From Armillaria gallica (taxonomy: Eukaryota; Basidiomycota; Agaricomycetes; Agaricales; Physalacriaceae): a stretch of DNA of 64,000 nucleotides. Under the pieces are notes generated by a model. That model worked only from the letters and a program-made list of their open reading frames with translations, searched no databases and was not told the origin of the DNA. Location: positions 930,001 to 994,000 of the forward strand of contig JBANDB010000020.1 of the NCBI GenBank assembly GCA_037576215.1, given 5' to 3'. Made by a program: the position numbers and the translations under genes. Within the stretch, counting starts at the first letter, position 1. Each line of letters begins with the position of its first letter. Below, piece after piece: positions 1 to 11,562 of this stretch.

Positions 1-860
1 ACAGTCCACGTCCAGTTCGAGCTCAGTTGCATGGCCACCCTCCAGTCATCAACCAGGGGTATTGAAAAGTTACGATACTCTCATCACCAAGACTTCCCGC
101 AGGAAAACTGTGGCTACGGTACCGCTTGCTTCTTCTTTCGTGTAAGGCACTTGTATATCTCCGTGGACAAACAACAGTGTGATAGATATCCGGTTGCGAC
201 ATTTCTTGCATTCAGGGAGCAGGCGATACACTATCGTGTCGCGTCGGTTTAGTTAGCACTTACCCCCATAACTGTTTCCACTATAAACGTCTTCCCAGTA
301 CGCACACGAGTCATTCACAGCGCGTCGATATCAGTCATTTCTCTAGGCTGGTTCACGCGTCTCGTTCTTCGATTCGAACGGGGAACTGTTAACCGGAGTC
401 GCACTGTATACAGTCCACAAGGGGTTTGTCGGATGTTAGTAATCATTGTAATGGACTGGTACAACTGGCATCAACAGATTTTAGGGTACGCAATTCGTTC
501 TCATCAAGCGCGAGAGTGGGGGGACGGTAACCTTGCCGTGAGAAACCCGTTTCATGTTTTTGGTACCCAACCACTTATGAGCGGCGTAGAGCTGCCAGCA
601 TGTTTAACATCAACATATAATTGGTGACGAGAAGAGTGGGTGGGGGATGGTAGATGATGTCAGTAACAATACCCACAAGGTTCTTGATTTTATGCCCAAC
701 CGACCCAGACATTTAGGCTACGAGTGGCTGTTGATCGTGAGAACTCCGAACTCTCATATACATAAAAAGATCGTGTCGTGGAAACATTACTTACGAGATC
801 GGCGCATTTATACTTTACCCACCCCATCAATCACATCATTGGAAAATTGTCCGAACCGTG
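1..860 (-). repeat. Family A repeat, copy 1 (truncated by window edge)
   Basis: This block is the reverse complement of 28,200-28,790. Bases 240-860 also match 58,510-59,030 inverted. Bases 36-225 are one arm of the foldback that is complete at 28,591-29,013, and the loop sequence lies at the window edge. The short open frames here are not conserved between copies, so I see no gene. Function is unknown; it behaves as a dispersed, non-coding repeat. Confidence 0.75.
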
Positions 861-1140
861 AATGTGCCTTACCAACCGATTAGGCGCAGCAGGATTCAGC
901 GCTTCAAGGTTGACATTGCATCAGGGATGGAAAAAGCGCTAATGATGCATCTTATTAAGTATGCGCAGTACATAGCGCCCAACCGCCCTTCCTTCGCGTT
1001 CAGTTCCTCTCATAATGAAGATATCATGCGTCATAAAACACAAAAATAACGACGGTGAACGAACCGAGGGACGTAGGATGCTGTCTCTCGTGTCTGAAGC
1101 CGGTAGTAATCCTAAGAGCGCCCGTTTAGGGGAACAATGC
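860..1140 (-). repeat. Family E repeat, copy 1
   Basis: It aligns in inverted orientation with 58,240-58,510 and 16,720-16,985. Shared landmarks are the phrases around 'gatgcatcttattaagtatg' and the stretch at 1,010-1,040 containing 'atcatgcgtcataaaacac'. The copy at 16.7 kb has many CG sites replaced by TG or CA. No conserved open frame is visible. Confidence 0.7.
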
Positions 1141-1449
1141 CATCACTACAGAGGCTGGTGCGTTTTTAATAGCCTACAACGGGACCTTAAATGGTTTCAA
1201 TTTTAGCTGCAGTTTTTATGCCCTTATTTGGCGCGCTGTAAAACGAAAAGGTACCTTAAGTCCTTTGTTCTATAGGGAAACAAATTTTTCATGCCGTTTT
1301 ACTGATGGAGTTTTCGGGACCGAGAAAGGCATTACCAAATCAAAACCATTTAAGGCTTCGTTTTTAACCAGCTAAAATGCGCGTGCCTCAGCTGTGCATG
1401 GATTTACTGAGGTTATTGTCGCGTGTTGGATGATGTTAGCCGCGTTAGG
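1141..1449. repeat. Repeat fragment matching 62,115-62,270, plus unassigned DNA
   Basis: Bases 1,180-1,310 match 62,115-62,270 in inverted orientation (shared words include 'taccttttcgttttac' and 'gggcataaaaactg' read on the other strand). The remaining bases up to about 1,449 hold nothing I can identify. Confidence 0.5.
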
Positions 1450-2480
1450 GGTAGCAACACACTCACAAACTCCGATGAGCCCCAACAGCGACTCTACTCC
1501 CTCATTGTACGATTGTACGTCTGCTTGAATTGTTATCGAGGGTGTTGGTGATAGTCGATAGAGTACCGAGAGTAAATATGTCCTTGACAGCGAGGTCGGA
1601 ATGCGATATTGAAAAGATGCCTTCCTTTCTCGTCAGTGCGGTGTGACAGAAAGAGATTTCTGGAACGATCGATGTTTAGCGATGGCTGGAAACTAAAAAA
1701 ACCAGCAGTATACATACCTTTTTAAACAATCATTGTAGCACTGGCACTCCGCGACGCTCCATTTGAGTCTCCTTCCGTTCATTCTCGGTAACTACAATCG
1801 TAGCGTCGAGTCGTTTTATCGTTGGTCATCCTCCGTATTCCATGTATCCCTCAGAGCAAGGAAACACAGAACACTTCGCACAGATGTGTCTGAGAGTTTG
1901 CGACTGTTATAATCAAGACCAGTAATCAAAAAACCTCACCACGTACATTTCTCCAGAAACAATGCTCCAAATCCAAGGCCTTCACTAGTGGCAGATAACC
2001 ACACGGTACCCTTTGGCGGAGGAGTCAGAGAAGCGAGTTTTGAGAAGCGATGGCACTTGTACGAGAGGGAGGTCCGGCGAGTGCAAAGGGCGATGAGCAT
2101 AGAAGGAGAGCGTCTTCGGCAATATCCGGCTCCGTCCTTTTCCGTCTCTGCCGACTTAAAGCTCTCTCGATGCTCGACCAGAAGTCTCCATATTTGAATT
2201 CATGGATCCTTCGCTTCTGGAGGCTTCCCACGTAACAAATCCAGAGTTATGTTCTCTCCCGAGAGCCCTGCGAAAGAGATGACAGGTTGGTCTTTGTTTA
2301 ACAAGATAAGCTGTAGGCTGGGGCTCGATTCCCAACATCCTAATCCAGTTGTCATAGGCCGGACTGGTGCAAGATGATCAGCTCACTCTTGGACGTCGGC
2401 AGTGAAGGCTGGATTGTCGGTCTACCTGGGTTCGAGTCCCTGTATCTGAATTATCGAATGTGTTGTCTGTGTTGTCCTTT
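1450..2480 (-). pseudogene. Family M relic (F-box/LRR-like family), minus strand, copy 1
   Basis: It is the reverse complement of 56,700-57,670 and resembles the M blocks at 9.9-10.9, 26.2-28.0 and 45.4-47.4 kb. The M blocks at 26-28 and 45-47 kb end in exons homologous to the F-box copies, which sets the coding direction of the family. On the minus strand here only short fragments stay open, for example the phrase SPDLPLVQVPSLLKTRFSD near 2,110-2,050, recognisably shared with PDFPLIQVPSLLETHYCD near 57,070. Stops and frameshifts elsewhere make it a relic. The family assignment is inference from block order; this segment alone carries no recognisable domain. Confidence 0.5.
2385..2452 (+). 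other. tRNA-like module (B box with T-arm)
   Basis: A T-arm-like hairpin is visible: GGG (2,428-2,430), loop TTCGAGT, CCC (2,438-2,440), followed by TGTATCTGAAT. The inverted partner lies at about 56,700-56,770. No convincing acceptor stem or anticodon arm could be paired, so I call it tRNA-derived or SINE-like rather than a tRNA gene. Confidence 0.4.
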
Positions 2481-3700
2481 TATTCTATGAGACTTCGCTT
2501 TCCAGACTTATAGCACTGCTGAATGCTTACCAAAACGCAAGGGCTAAACGTGACTGAGCGAAGCCAACGAGTTCAATCTGATGTAAAAAGAAGTGTGAAT
2601 AATACGTACCATAAAACCGGCTTGAAGATCCGTCATCCTCCATCCGAAAGACGGTGTGTGCACCCTTCTGTCATCCACCTCTCGGAGGGCTTCACCGTAG
2701 CAAAACAGAATGGACGAATGACTAAGGTCGAGAGTATCCTAAATCAGAAATGGTAATGCAAGGACGTATCTCATGGCACACGGATGACTCGCCTGTTACG
2801 AAGATGTTCTCATTTTCTCCGGAAGTGCACCTATAAATGCACCTCGACGAGCCTGTTGCAGATCATAAGCAAGGGCTGCACACAGAACTAAATTTGATTC
2901 ACCAGTTGCAAACCCACAAGGACACTATCTCCCCAATTCTCATCACGTCTTACGTCTCCCAGAAAAGCGGACAGCATGTAGAACCGATATTAAAAGTGAA
3001 GATGGTGATAGCGAGATGATGGCGTACGCATAACTGCTGCAGAAAATGATGTAGTGAACGAATTACGTTTTGGCTGGGAGGCGCAGGATGGTGTGTCAGT
3101 ATCGTCACAGCCGTAGTACCTTGTACAAGCGTGGTCGGCTGATGCTGAGGCGTTGAGAACGATGAACGCCCTTTCTAACGGCCATAAGCTACGGCGATGC
3201 ACAAAACACGATGGAAGGGCTCGCCAGAGACCGCAAATCCCAGCATCTCCACATCTCAATTGCTTACATCATCCTGAATCGGTATAGATATATTGTGAGT
3301 AGTGATCTCCTTGGCAGTGCGGTTGGTATCAGATTGAGAGCTGGTATCGCAAAGTCGAAAATAGGCAGGCCCTTCTGGCCTGGAAATAAATACTAGAAAC
3401 GGACGTCAAGGGTCGCCCGGCTACAGAAAACGGGAATCGTACCTACAAGAGACAATGCTAGGACCGTCCTCCGTGACGCTCACCATGAAGCACCTTTAAT
3501 CTCAAAGAATGTGCCTTGACTGTTGGTCGTCTATAGAGAGCGAGTCCCGAAGCACGCGAAGAAAGACGATGAATCCTGCAGGATCTTTTCAGATATTACG
3601 CAGTCTGATGGGCGGTTGCTGTCAGTATCAAGTCTAGCACTGGAAAAAACTGACACGTACCGTTTCCCCAATAGAAACAATGCCTTCAATCCAAAGCCTT
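2481..3700 (-). pseudogene. Family C relic, minus strand, copy 1
   Basis: Reverse complement of 55,470-56,690, with related blocks at 40,000-41,040 and 51,830-52,840. Family C shares its first part (the 'gatattgccgaagatgctctcc' region and a 'tttgatactgacag' region) with family M, so it is probably a diverged member of the same gene family. The frames here are interrupted. The antisense frame at 2,990-3,259 is not conserved and I regard it as accidental. Confidence 0.45.
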
Positions 3701-4300
3701 AGTTCAAGGGAGATATCATGCAGCACAGGTATATTTTGAGAATCGAAGGAAGAGGTATGAAAGAAGGGACGACGAGAGTTCCTTGTAGTAGTAATCGCGG
3801 CGATGGTGGCAGAAGGAGAGCATATTCGGCAATATCCGGGTCGGTCGGATGTACACTCCTTTTCCGCTATTTATTCAATGTCCATCCGTCCGACGTCATC
3901 GACAAACAAGCGGCTCATAGCGTTCTTATGCCATCGTCTTCCCAGTAGCAAAGTAGAAGAGAATCTTTTTATTCCGAACGCCCTTCAAAGCTTATACAGG
4001 ACCACCCGAAAGTGACATATTATTTCGAACATGATGGGCTCGTAAGTTCAAGCTCAAGTTCCAGAAGAAACGTATGGCCGTCGATTTCTTCATTGCCTTT
4101 GCTGTTCCCTCACTAAGGCCATGCCCCGCAGTCTGTCATGCATCTATCTCTCGCCTCAAGGAATCAGGGAGCCATGCCTATCAAGGTAATAAAGACTTTT
4201 CAGTCTTCGAAGTTCGGACCACAAGACTCTGGCCGAGCTACACTCAGTATCGACGGTGTACTTCAACGATAGTACGATAGTGCCGTGTACCTTTTGCGTA
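3700..4300 (-). pseudogene. Family C relic, minus strand, copy 2 (5' module)
   Basis: It matches 52,150-52,700 directly and 54,742-55,480 inverted. It contains the diagnostic 'attcggcaatatccggg' block (3,824-3,840) and the segment 3,870-4,020 also found at 9,595-9,790. No long open frame survives. Coding direction is inferred from copies that continue into F-box-type exons. Confidence 0.45.
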
Positions 4301-4360
4301 TTTTTGAACTCGAACTCGTGCTACATATGAGCTTCGTTTTCCTATACGTTACTCGAAACC

Positions 4361-4412
4361 ACTTGGACATGGCGTAGTGGCTAACACCCGGGATTCGATT
4401 CCCAGTCAAACC
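4361..4412 (+). other. Anticodon-less tRNA-like module, copy 1
   Basis: An A-box-like ATGGCGTAGTGGCTAACAC is followed directly by a B-box hairpin GGGA-TTCGAT-TCCC (4,390-4,403). Outer bases TTGGAC (4,363-4,368) and GTCAAA (4,405-4,410) pair at five of six positions, and the D-stem GGCG/CACC at three of four. The homologue at 52,751-52,799 pairs perfectly at these positions. There is no room for an anticodon arm. Confidence 0.5.
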
Positions 4413-4439
4413 ATTTCCGGATGTTGTGCTTCAATTGTT

Positions 4440-5668
4440 TTAATGTCCCAGTGTCCTACAATACGACAGCGTTCACTGGGCATTTTATTCTCTGACTTGG
4501 GCTGTACATAGCGTGATGATCTTATCCGAGAGTGTGGCACTATCACTAGATAATGCGACACGATGTTGCAAATACAGAGTATCAACGAACGAGTCGTGCT
4601 TCTGTAGAAGAAAATACTGTACGGCGGAACGTACTCGCCGATGATCTACTTCCCCACATCTTGGACAGCGGTTCTTCACCTGCATATGGCAAGTCCGATT
4701 CACCGAAAGACTGCAGTGAGAACCTTTGTATATCACAATACTACTCACCTCGGTGACATTTTCCCGCTGGTGTACTCCAGCATTCGTGTGTCTATGTTGC
4801 ACAATGGATATACCAGGAACTTATGCTGTGTTACACTCCGACACGACGAGAAGCCAAAATCACACTTCGCATGACATCATCTGTTGCTAGTCACGGAAAG
4901 CTACTCATGATGCAGCGTATCAGCTGCCGTCCTTTGATCAGGAATTTGTGGTTCGCTTCCTTGTATCTAAATGATAAGTAAACATGTTTTTCACTTTCGT
5001 CGCCGGTCACGTATTCGGCGGCTCATAAGCAGGGTCTGGCGTGGTCTGAAAGGCTCATTAGATCGTCCGCTTGCATGGTATCAGGACAGAGATATTCGTT
5101 TCTCTGCACTCATGTAGTCTATCCGCTGGGTTTACTTATGGTATGCTGTTCCCCATATCCCAACAAGATCCTCATGGCCGGTTTTGACTCATAAGTGTAA
5201 TGCGTAATGTGTCGAAAGATCCCTTTTAGTGTACATCTACTTACTTGTCAGGGAGGTATCACAGTGTACACCATTTGCTGTGAACATAGTGAAACCAGAT
5301 ATCGATTTGAATACGTACTGATGCGCAAAAGGACTGATATCGGTCCAAGGCGTATATTTCATATTCTCCAAGAATCGTTTTTTCAAACACATGAATGTAT
5401 TGTAGGGGCCGTGATCTTAACTGCCGAACCTCAATTTATGAGGATTCAGCGAGGGATGGCGCGTGACAGTCTCCTGATCCTTGCCTGATGCAATCATTGA
5501 TCCGCGCGCACAGCCACGGCATCCTTCTTTTTCTCCACCACCATGTCGGTTACCCGTCTCGTTCAGAGTGCTGCTACCCGATAGTGGGAGATGATGTTCG
5601 CCAGGACAGACGGATGGATACATATTGATGTAAGCGGGAACTTGTGAGTAAACAAGCTGCTGGGAACG
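4440..5668. repeat. Family H repeat, copy 1
   Basis: Direct homologue of 36,600-37,830 (offset about 32,150). Shared landmarks include 'attttattctctgacttggg' at 4,479 and the block around 5,320-5,480. The antisense 105-codon frame at 4,802-4,485 and the frames at 5,207-5,827 lack matching open frames in the second copy, so I do not call genes. Bases 4,945-4,975 hold a weak B-box-like remnant that is better preserved at 37,110. Confidence 0.7.
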
Positions 5669-6520
5669 ATGAGTACCGCTCATGTAGGGCATTTCAAAGA
5701 CCTCGTGTCTGTGTCCATGACGACTTTGCACTATCCCTCGCTTTCGCCTGCATTCACGGGCATACAGCCATGTGTCCCGGTTGCTAATTGGATGCACGTC
5801 TTGCCGTCTCACTCTCATCGGATTCACTCACTGCTGGAGACGAGATTGGGCCTGAGGCATACTTTTATTTCAATGCGCGCAGCAGTTCTCGGCGTGCCCA
5901 GTCCAGTGATGCCTCCTGCATACCTGCGCCTCAATGCACCTGTTCGACCTTGCTGCACTCATACATCCTCCAGTTCACCAATCTGGATTCCCTCCGCTCG
6001 TTATTTCCTTTGGAGTAATGTTATGGCTATCTTTGACACCGACCTGAAACTCAACCCAAACCTTCTTTCTCTTCGATACTGGGGGCCTATCCGGTATCAG
6101 GTCCCTCTCTCCATAATCACGGGTGGGTCCTTTGACTTCTGTCTTCCATCGTTTCCTTCGGTCTTTGCATCATGTATGCCATGTTCGTCAGTTCGTGTGA
6201 CTGGAGGTTCAAGTTCCTTTATCCGCCCAATTCTTGAGAATAGTACGGAAGCCCAGTCCGTCTTCCGTATAATGGTTACCGACAACCATACAATACGGCG
6301 ACGATGTGCAGCCCTAAGTATGGTGTCTGTGGTCATTGTGGATGGGGGTTATGCGAAGCCACAGGACCTGCGGAGCTGCGTAGGTCCCGGTGTCCTCCAA
6401 ATGCCAGTGTGTGCTTTCTTTGGGACCTCCCCATGTTAAAGACGTGGAGGTGCGCGGTCCAGGTTCGTCTCTCCGTATCTGACCTTGTAGGTAACCAACA
6501 AGTACATTAATAGAACTAGA
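5669..6520 (+). pseudogene. F-box/LRR-like pseudogene, copy 1
   Basis: Homologue of the best-preserved copy at 42.6-43.7 kb. The F-box start survives as MHLFDL near 5,935, then shifts frame into SYILQFTNLDSLRSL, which aligns with the F-box helices SYIVHFADLETLPTL of the better copy. A 256-codon frame (5,669-6,439) crosses the region, but its first part is repeat DNA; only the later part (FDFCLPSFPSVFASC, RVTGGSSSFIRPILENSTE) is family-like. Basidiomycete F-box proteins bind Skp1 and bring substrates to SCF ubiquitin ligases. The frameshift inside the F-box makes this copy a pseudogene. Best direct copy: 37,930-38,660. Confidence 0.6.
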
Positions 6521-7647
6521 TGACGGATGTATGCGTATCAGCCTATCCTTAGGCGGCTCACAGTGACAGAAGCCATGTTCGTAGTAAGAAGATTATATCT
6601 CACCATGACGTCATGGGAATGGCCTCGGACAATGACGTAAGTGTTCTTTTTCATCGCAGATAGAGGTTGTGGCTAATTGCACAAAGAGTATGCTATGCAG
6701 GCGAAAATTTAGTTAGTCTATATTTCTAGCTGAAACGCATTGGGAACAGTTGGTGGACTCTAATTCTGAGAATAATGTTCGTTTCCTGTGGGTAGGTAGC
6801 GAAGGTGATGAGTGAAGGTATCACTTCTCACGCCGCTCAGTGGTGTAATTTACGGTATATCGGAGTTCGATTCTCTGTTACTACCTTGTTGATGCATCGA
6901 CTTTTTGGAATCTGAACTCCATCCCAACTCCCAAAATTCACGCACGACCATATTTCGATCATTACCATTTCTTATGCCAAATCCGAGCATACATAACCGC
7001 GGCTCCACCTCCTTTAGATACCAGATTCAGCGAGTTCCGTGATAATATCATTTCCAACACTACGGCGACTCGAGGAAGAGTATTACACGAGACGATGAGG
7101 CCTAAATAACAAGTACTGGTTTGGGGACGAAACCTTTTCATAGACTAGAATGTGTTCATAAGTGGTGAAATAGTTAGTAATGATGAGTCCACCTGCTTCG
7201 GTAATCCTGCTGGATGGGACACTTCGTGACTTTAAATTTCCTTCGAAGATGCATCCACCTCATAGTCAAAGACCTCTCCTCTCGGTTTCATCGTTCTGAA
7301 CAGTAGACTTTATCGCCTCAACCTTTCCTGCTGGCTGATTGACAGTGCGTTTTGGCGACAAGTTTGGAAATTGTGACAACATTGGGACTGTAGTTGTCGA
7401 CTTGTACAGAAGGAAGAAGATTATTTTCAGTCTCTTGCCACCAAGGAGGTAAGTGCGAAGGTCAAGCCATACCACCTGCTTTACTTCTGTTATAAGTTCG
7501 TACAGTGATAGGGTGGTAATTGTATATGTAACTAACGGATCTCCTAGTGCAAGAGAACGGTCCGAAATGATTAGAGACCTGGGATCTCATTGTTACCCTA
7601 CACAAATCCTCAAGTTGTGAAAAGGGAGCACTACAATAACACGTACT
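6521..7647. repeat. Family I repeat, copy 1, with tRNA-like remnant
   Basis: Bases 6,700-7,260 match 35,850-36,420 directly. At 6,829-6,889 there is an A-box-like CCGCTCAGTGGTGTAAT followed about 15 bases later by a B-box-like GAGTTCGATTCTC, matching the copy at 35,967-36,010. No conserved coding frame is present, and from 7,260 to 7,647 I see nothing identifiable. Confidence 0.55.
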
Positions 7648-8835
7648 TTGGACACTGGACTGGGCAACGACACCAGGAATGTTGGAAGTTCGGATTCATC
7701 TGATTTGACAGATCATACTATTCTCACCCGAATTCACAGAGTTCTCTTCCTTATGAAGGCGGATCATCTACAGAAGGCAATAGATGGTATTCTAGGAGCA
7801 ACCGACGGTCGATCTACAATTTATGAGGGATGGTGGCGGTCCGATCCAACAACTGATCCGTGTGCACAGCCACATCACCCTTCTTTTCTCACGTTGGTTA
7901 CCCGTGCCGTTATGTCCACTTGTTACAATGTTACAATTGAAGAGCCGCCAACGCTAACTAAAGCTAAGAGTAAACTCCCGACGGACCGAATTAGTAACTA
8001 TGAGACTAGCTAAGTAGATATGGATACGAGAAAAGGTCAAAAACAAATCGCATGAAATCCACCGAGTCCGTCATCAACCAGGAGATCCAGATTCCTACCC
8101 AAAACGGCAATCCCACGTGGTAAGGAGCGCACGGGCCATCAACAAGCTGGGTGCTGGGGCGGGAACGGCGCGCATAGCGAGCACAGGCGAAGCGGCCTGA
8201 AATGCCTCAGCAAGAAGCATCAGAAGGATGATTGGTCAGTGAACGACCAGATGAAGGGGATGGAGAAAGGGATTTATGGTTGGATGCAATCCATTGGTTG
8301 CGGATGTCGTTGGGTTGCTGCATGTCGATGTCGATACAATTTAGTAGGGATCATGACGGTGAAGAGGAGTAGATGGAGGGTTTCGCATGGAGTCTCCGGA
8401 GGTTGAAAGTAAAATTGGCATGAAAGTGAGCCAGTAGTCGAAGGTGAATGATAGAAGATGAAAAAAATTGTTGGTTGTGGTTGGTGGTTGTTATGCGTGA
8501 CCCATGAACTATCGACGACTACGGAAGGGTCTGTAAGGCCTCATAGTGCCGGAACAACAGCGAACGTGGACCGGGAGCGGGTCGGTGATGGTGGTTGTTG
8601 TTGTTGTTGTTTCCTCGGCTGTCGAGAAGCCTGAGTCGAATGATAGTGGGACACTGGTTGTGGAATACGCAGTGTGATCGAGACGCGCTAATCTGAGTAG
8701 GATCTGGTGAGCACACTGGCTGCCTGGGTGGTCGAAGACTGCTGATTTAGGACATTTGAAGGCGGTGCGTATGTGTCCGTTGATTATGTAGGTGGCACCT
8801 GACGACATCGGCACTATCAATCCATTGCCGAGCGT
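7648..8835 (+). repeat. Family K repeat, copy 1, with a 0.7-kb extra segment
   Basis: Bases 7,690-7,915 and 8,608-8,835 match 41,630-41,855 and 41,885-42,500 in the same order and orientation. The segment 7,920-8,605 is absent from the second copy, so it is either an insertion here or a deletion there. Its last part is G/T-rich with a short (GTT)n run at 8,592-8,611. The 121-codon frame at 7,648-8,013 runs into the non-shared segment and is probably accidental. Confidence 0.6.
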
Positions 8836-9475
8836 GTGCGATGTACGTCTTTTGGCAATACGTGTGTCTTGCTGCGCTCCAAGCTAGTCGGATTCGCTCA
8901 TTTCCTATTGCGACTCAATGCACCTGTTGCACCTCCTGCAACTGCTTCTGCCATCCATCATGCACTCTTTCTCTCAGAGAAACGCATCCTGCATCACATA
9001 GCTCGTCATTTCCTTTGGAGAAACGCCACTGGCACCCTTGGTACCGGCCAGAAATGCAAACCAACCCTTCTTTCCTTCGATACCGGGTGCCTAGCCGCTA
9101 TTGGGTCCCTCTTCATAATCGTGGACGGATACTTCGACTTCCTTCGTCCATGTTTTGCTGTGGCCTACGCATTCATGGTGAATGATATCCCTGTTTTAGT
9201 GCGTGGCGTGTCAGGTCTCTGTATTCACTTGATTCTCGTGAATACGACGGAGTCTCTCGTGGCTATTGGATGGCAGTGATGCCAGACGAGGGCTTTGCTG
9301 ATATGACGACCATCGCTATCCGAAGACTAAGTATCTCCGGAGATTGTTCCAATGTGCGCTTTCATTTGCGACCTCTCATTGTCGAAGACATGGAGGTGCA
9401 CCTTCCAGTCTGTATCTGTCCTCTGAATAACTAACAGGCATGCTCATAGGTCTGCACAAGTGGATGTATGTGTAT
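8836..9475 (+). pseudogene. F-box/LRR-like pseudogene, copy 2
   Basis: A 147-codon frame (8,836-9,279) contains the family signature SEKRILHHIARHFLWRNA, identical in core to the best copy (TEKRILHHIARHFLWRN), and continues into VDGYFDFLRPCF and LVNTTESLVAIG. The N-terminal F-box helix is scrambled to APVAPPATASAIHH by a shift. Reading resumes as MPDEGFADMTTIAIRRLSIS at about 9,280 and VEDMEVHLP before a plausible 42-bp intron (9,409-9,450, GTCTGT...CTAAC...TAG). Downstream leucine-rich exons are degraded. Likely a former SCF adaptor, now broken. Confidence 0.65.
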
Positions 9476-9539
9476 CGACATCATTACAGACATCTTTGGT
9501 CAAATCATAAGATTTTGCCTCGTTAATACGTGCCTATGC

Positions 9540-10990
9540 GGGGTGCTGTCATGTCTTGTATTTTGCCCATCCTTCAGAGAATGTTAAATACCTATCATTA
9601 CGAGCCCATCATGTTCGAAAGAATCGGTCAGTGCTCACATTCGGGTGGTTCTGTATAAGTTTCGAAGGGCGTTCGGAAGAAAAGGATTGCCTTCGACTTT
9701 GCTGCTGGGAAAGAGAAGAAGATAAGAATGCCATCAGCTGCTTGTTCGTCGATGACGTCCGACGGATGGACGTTGAATAAATAAGCAGAAACGGTCGATA
9801 CATCAGACCAACCCGGATATTGCCGAAGATGCTCTCCTTCTACGATCATCTCCTTTTGCACCCGCCGGACTTCCCTCTCTTACAAGTGACATCGCTTCTC
9901 GAAACCCGCTACTCTGACTCCTTCCGCCAAAGGGTACCGTGTGATTATCCCCCATGAATGAAGGCCTTGGATTCGGACCGTTGTTTCATTCGGGGAAATG
10001 TATGTGGCGGGTTTTTTGATTGCTGGTCTTGATACTAACAGTGGCCAACTCTCAGATACATCTGTGTGGAGCGTTCTGCATTTCCTCACTCTGAGAATAT
10101 ATGCAGTACGGAGGATAACCAACGATAAAACGACTCGACGCTACGATTGGAGTCACCGAGAATGAACCGAAGGAGACTGACATGAAGCGCCATGGAGTAC
10201 CAGTGCGAGGCTGATTGTTCTTGAAGGTATGTATACTGCCCGTTTTTTTAGCCTCCAGTCAATGCTGAACGCCAATCGTTCCAGAAATATCTTTTTGTTA
10301 CATCGCACTGAAGAGAAAGGAAGGCATCTTTTCAATATCGCATTCCGATCTCGCCGCCAAGGAGGTCTTTACTCTCGGCACTCTATCGACTTGAGAGTGT
10401 TCAATCTGGTTTCGTGTGTCGCAGATGGTTTGTCAGTGTGCTTTGTGATCCACCCTCAGGCTGACATTTCCGATTTAGGACTGTCTCGACTATCGTTTCT
10501 TCGTTCGCGGTTTCTATAGGGATGCCTTTTGAGAGGAAGAAGAAGCACGTTCGATCCATGGCTGATGCGGAGATGCATGTTCTGTTGTTCGTACACAAGG
10601 GCGCCTATCCCTCAGTGTATGCGTCCAGCTTCATTGATCATTGATCATCTGCTCAGCCATACGCATAAACATCCACCTCATCTCGCATCCACCATCCTTG
10701 TTTCTCTAACTTAACGGACGCGCCACGGGTTCTGCCGCCCAGGTCATCATATCTCTCACATAATTGCCACCACTCCCATGTGATATCCAAATGACGTATC
10801 CATGTCAATCTGTGGCCGAAGCACTGTGTCGCGTCTACTAGTATCAGCGTAGTCTCTCGTAGACAGACAACGATATAGACCTATTGATGGAAGGGAGGGA
10901 TGGTCTGTATGCAGTCTGCTGCTTAATCGGGCCATCTGCCTTGCAACCCGGTTTTTACTAATTTGATGGAAAGCTGGCAACGCGTAGCTG
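9540..10990 (+). pseudogene. Family C/M relic, plus strand
   Basis: Bases 9,590-9,790 match 54,995-55,160 and, inverted, 3,870-4,020. Bases 9,800-10,980 are an M-type block related to 45,420-46,560 and 56,990-57,860. A fragment reading PDIAEDALLL sits at about 9,810, and a fragment around 10,030-10,110 reads GLDTNSGQLSDTSVWSV. Frames are repeatedly interrupted. It lies immediately downstream of F-box copy 2 in the same orientation, the same order as at 42.6-47.4 kb. Confidence 0.5.
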
Positions 10991-11562
10991 ATTTATTCAC
11001 GGTGTTGGGGGGCGTTTGAATGCTGTATAATGCTATAATTCACGATATAGAGTCTCTTATCGCATAAAACGAATTTATTATGAAGGGGAAAGGTCGTACA
11101 TGCATTATTTTCTGTCCAGATGCGCTGACCGGCTTGGAATCGGCAATCTAAACTAGCCGCCGCTATTACCTTGCTGGAAGTAAGGTCTACCCCTAGTCAC
11201 AGGTTTCCTTATCCGACTCTGCAAAATGTAAATATGTATAAACAATGGATATTCGGCATCAGCGGCAAGAGTCGGCAAGATAATGTAATGTAAACGGCTA
11301 CGATGCGGCATGCTTCACATGTGTAACTAATGGAATCGAGCAGCAGCGGCAAGAGTCAGCAACATGATATAATGTAAGCTACCACACACGTTAATTCCCC
11401 TAGCAATTCAGCCCGTACAATCCAGTAGCGGCAGCTGCGTGCCGGCCCCCGATTCTTCCCCTTTTCCGGATTACCCCGGAGAAGGAACCTTAACATAACC
11501 AATAGAATAATAGTATGTATAATCTTGGCTAAAGCTGAACAGCTGCAACGACAAGCAAGGCA
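10991..11562. other. Non-coding stretch with a short tandem duplication
   Basis: A unit containing AGCGGCAAGAGTCGGCAA (11,262-11,279) recurs as AGCGGCAAGAGTCAGCAA about 84 bases later, each followed by an ATAATGTAA-like tail. I see no match elsewhere in the window and no gene. Confidence 0.5.

Noticed and set aside
4485..4802. 105-codon minus-strand frame
   Set aside because: It lies inside family H and has no matching open frame in the second copy at 36.6-37.0 kb.
5669..6439. 256-codon frame as an intact gene
   Set aside because: Its first third lies in family H repeat DNA, and the homologous region at 38 kb is not open in the same frame. Only the later part resembles the F-box family.
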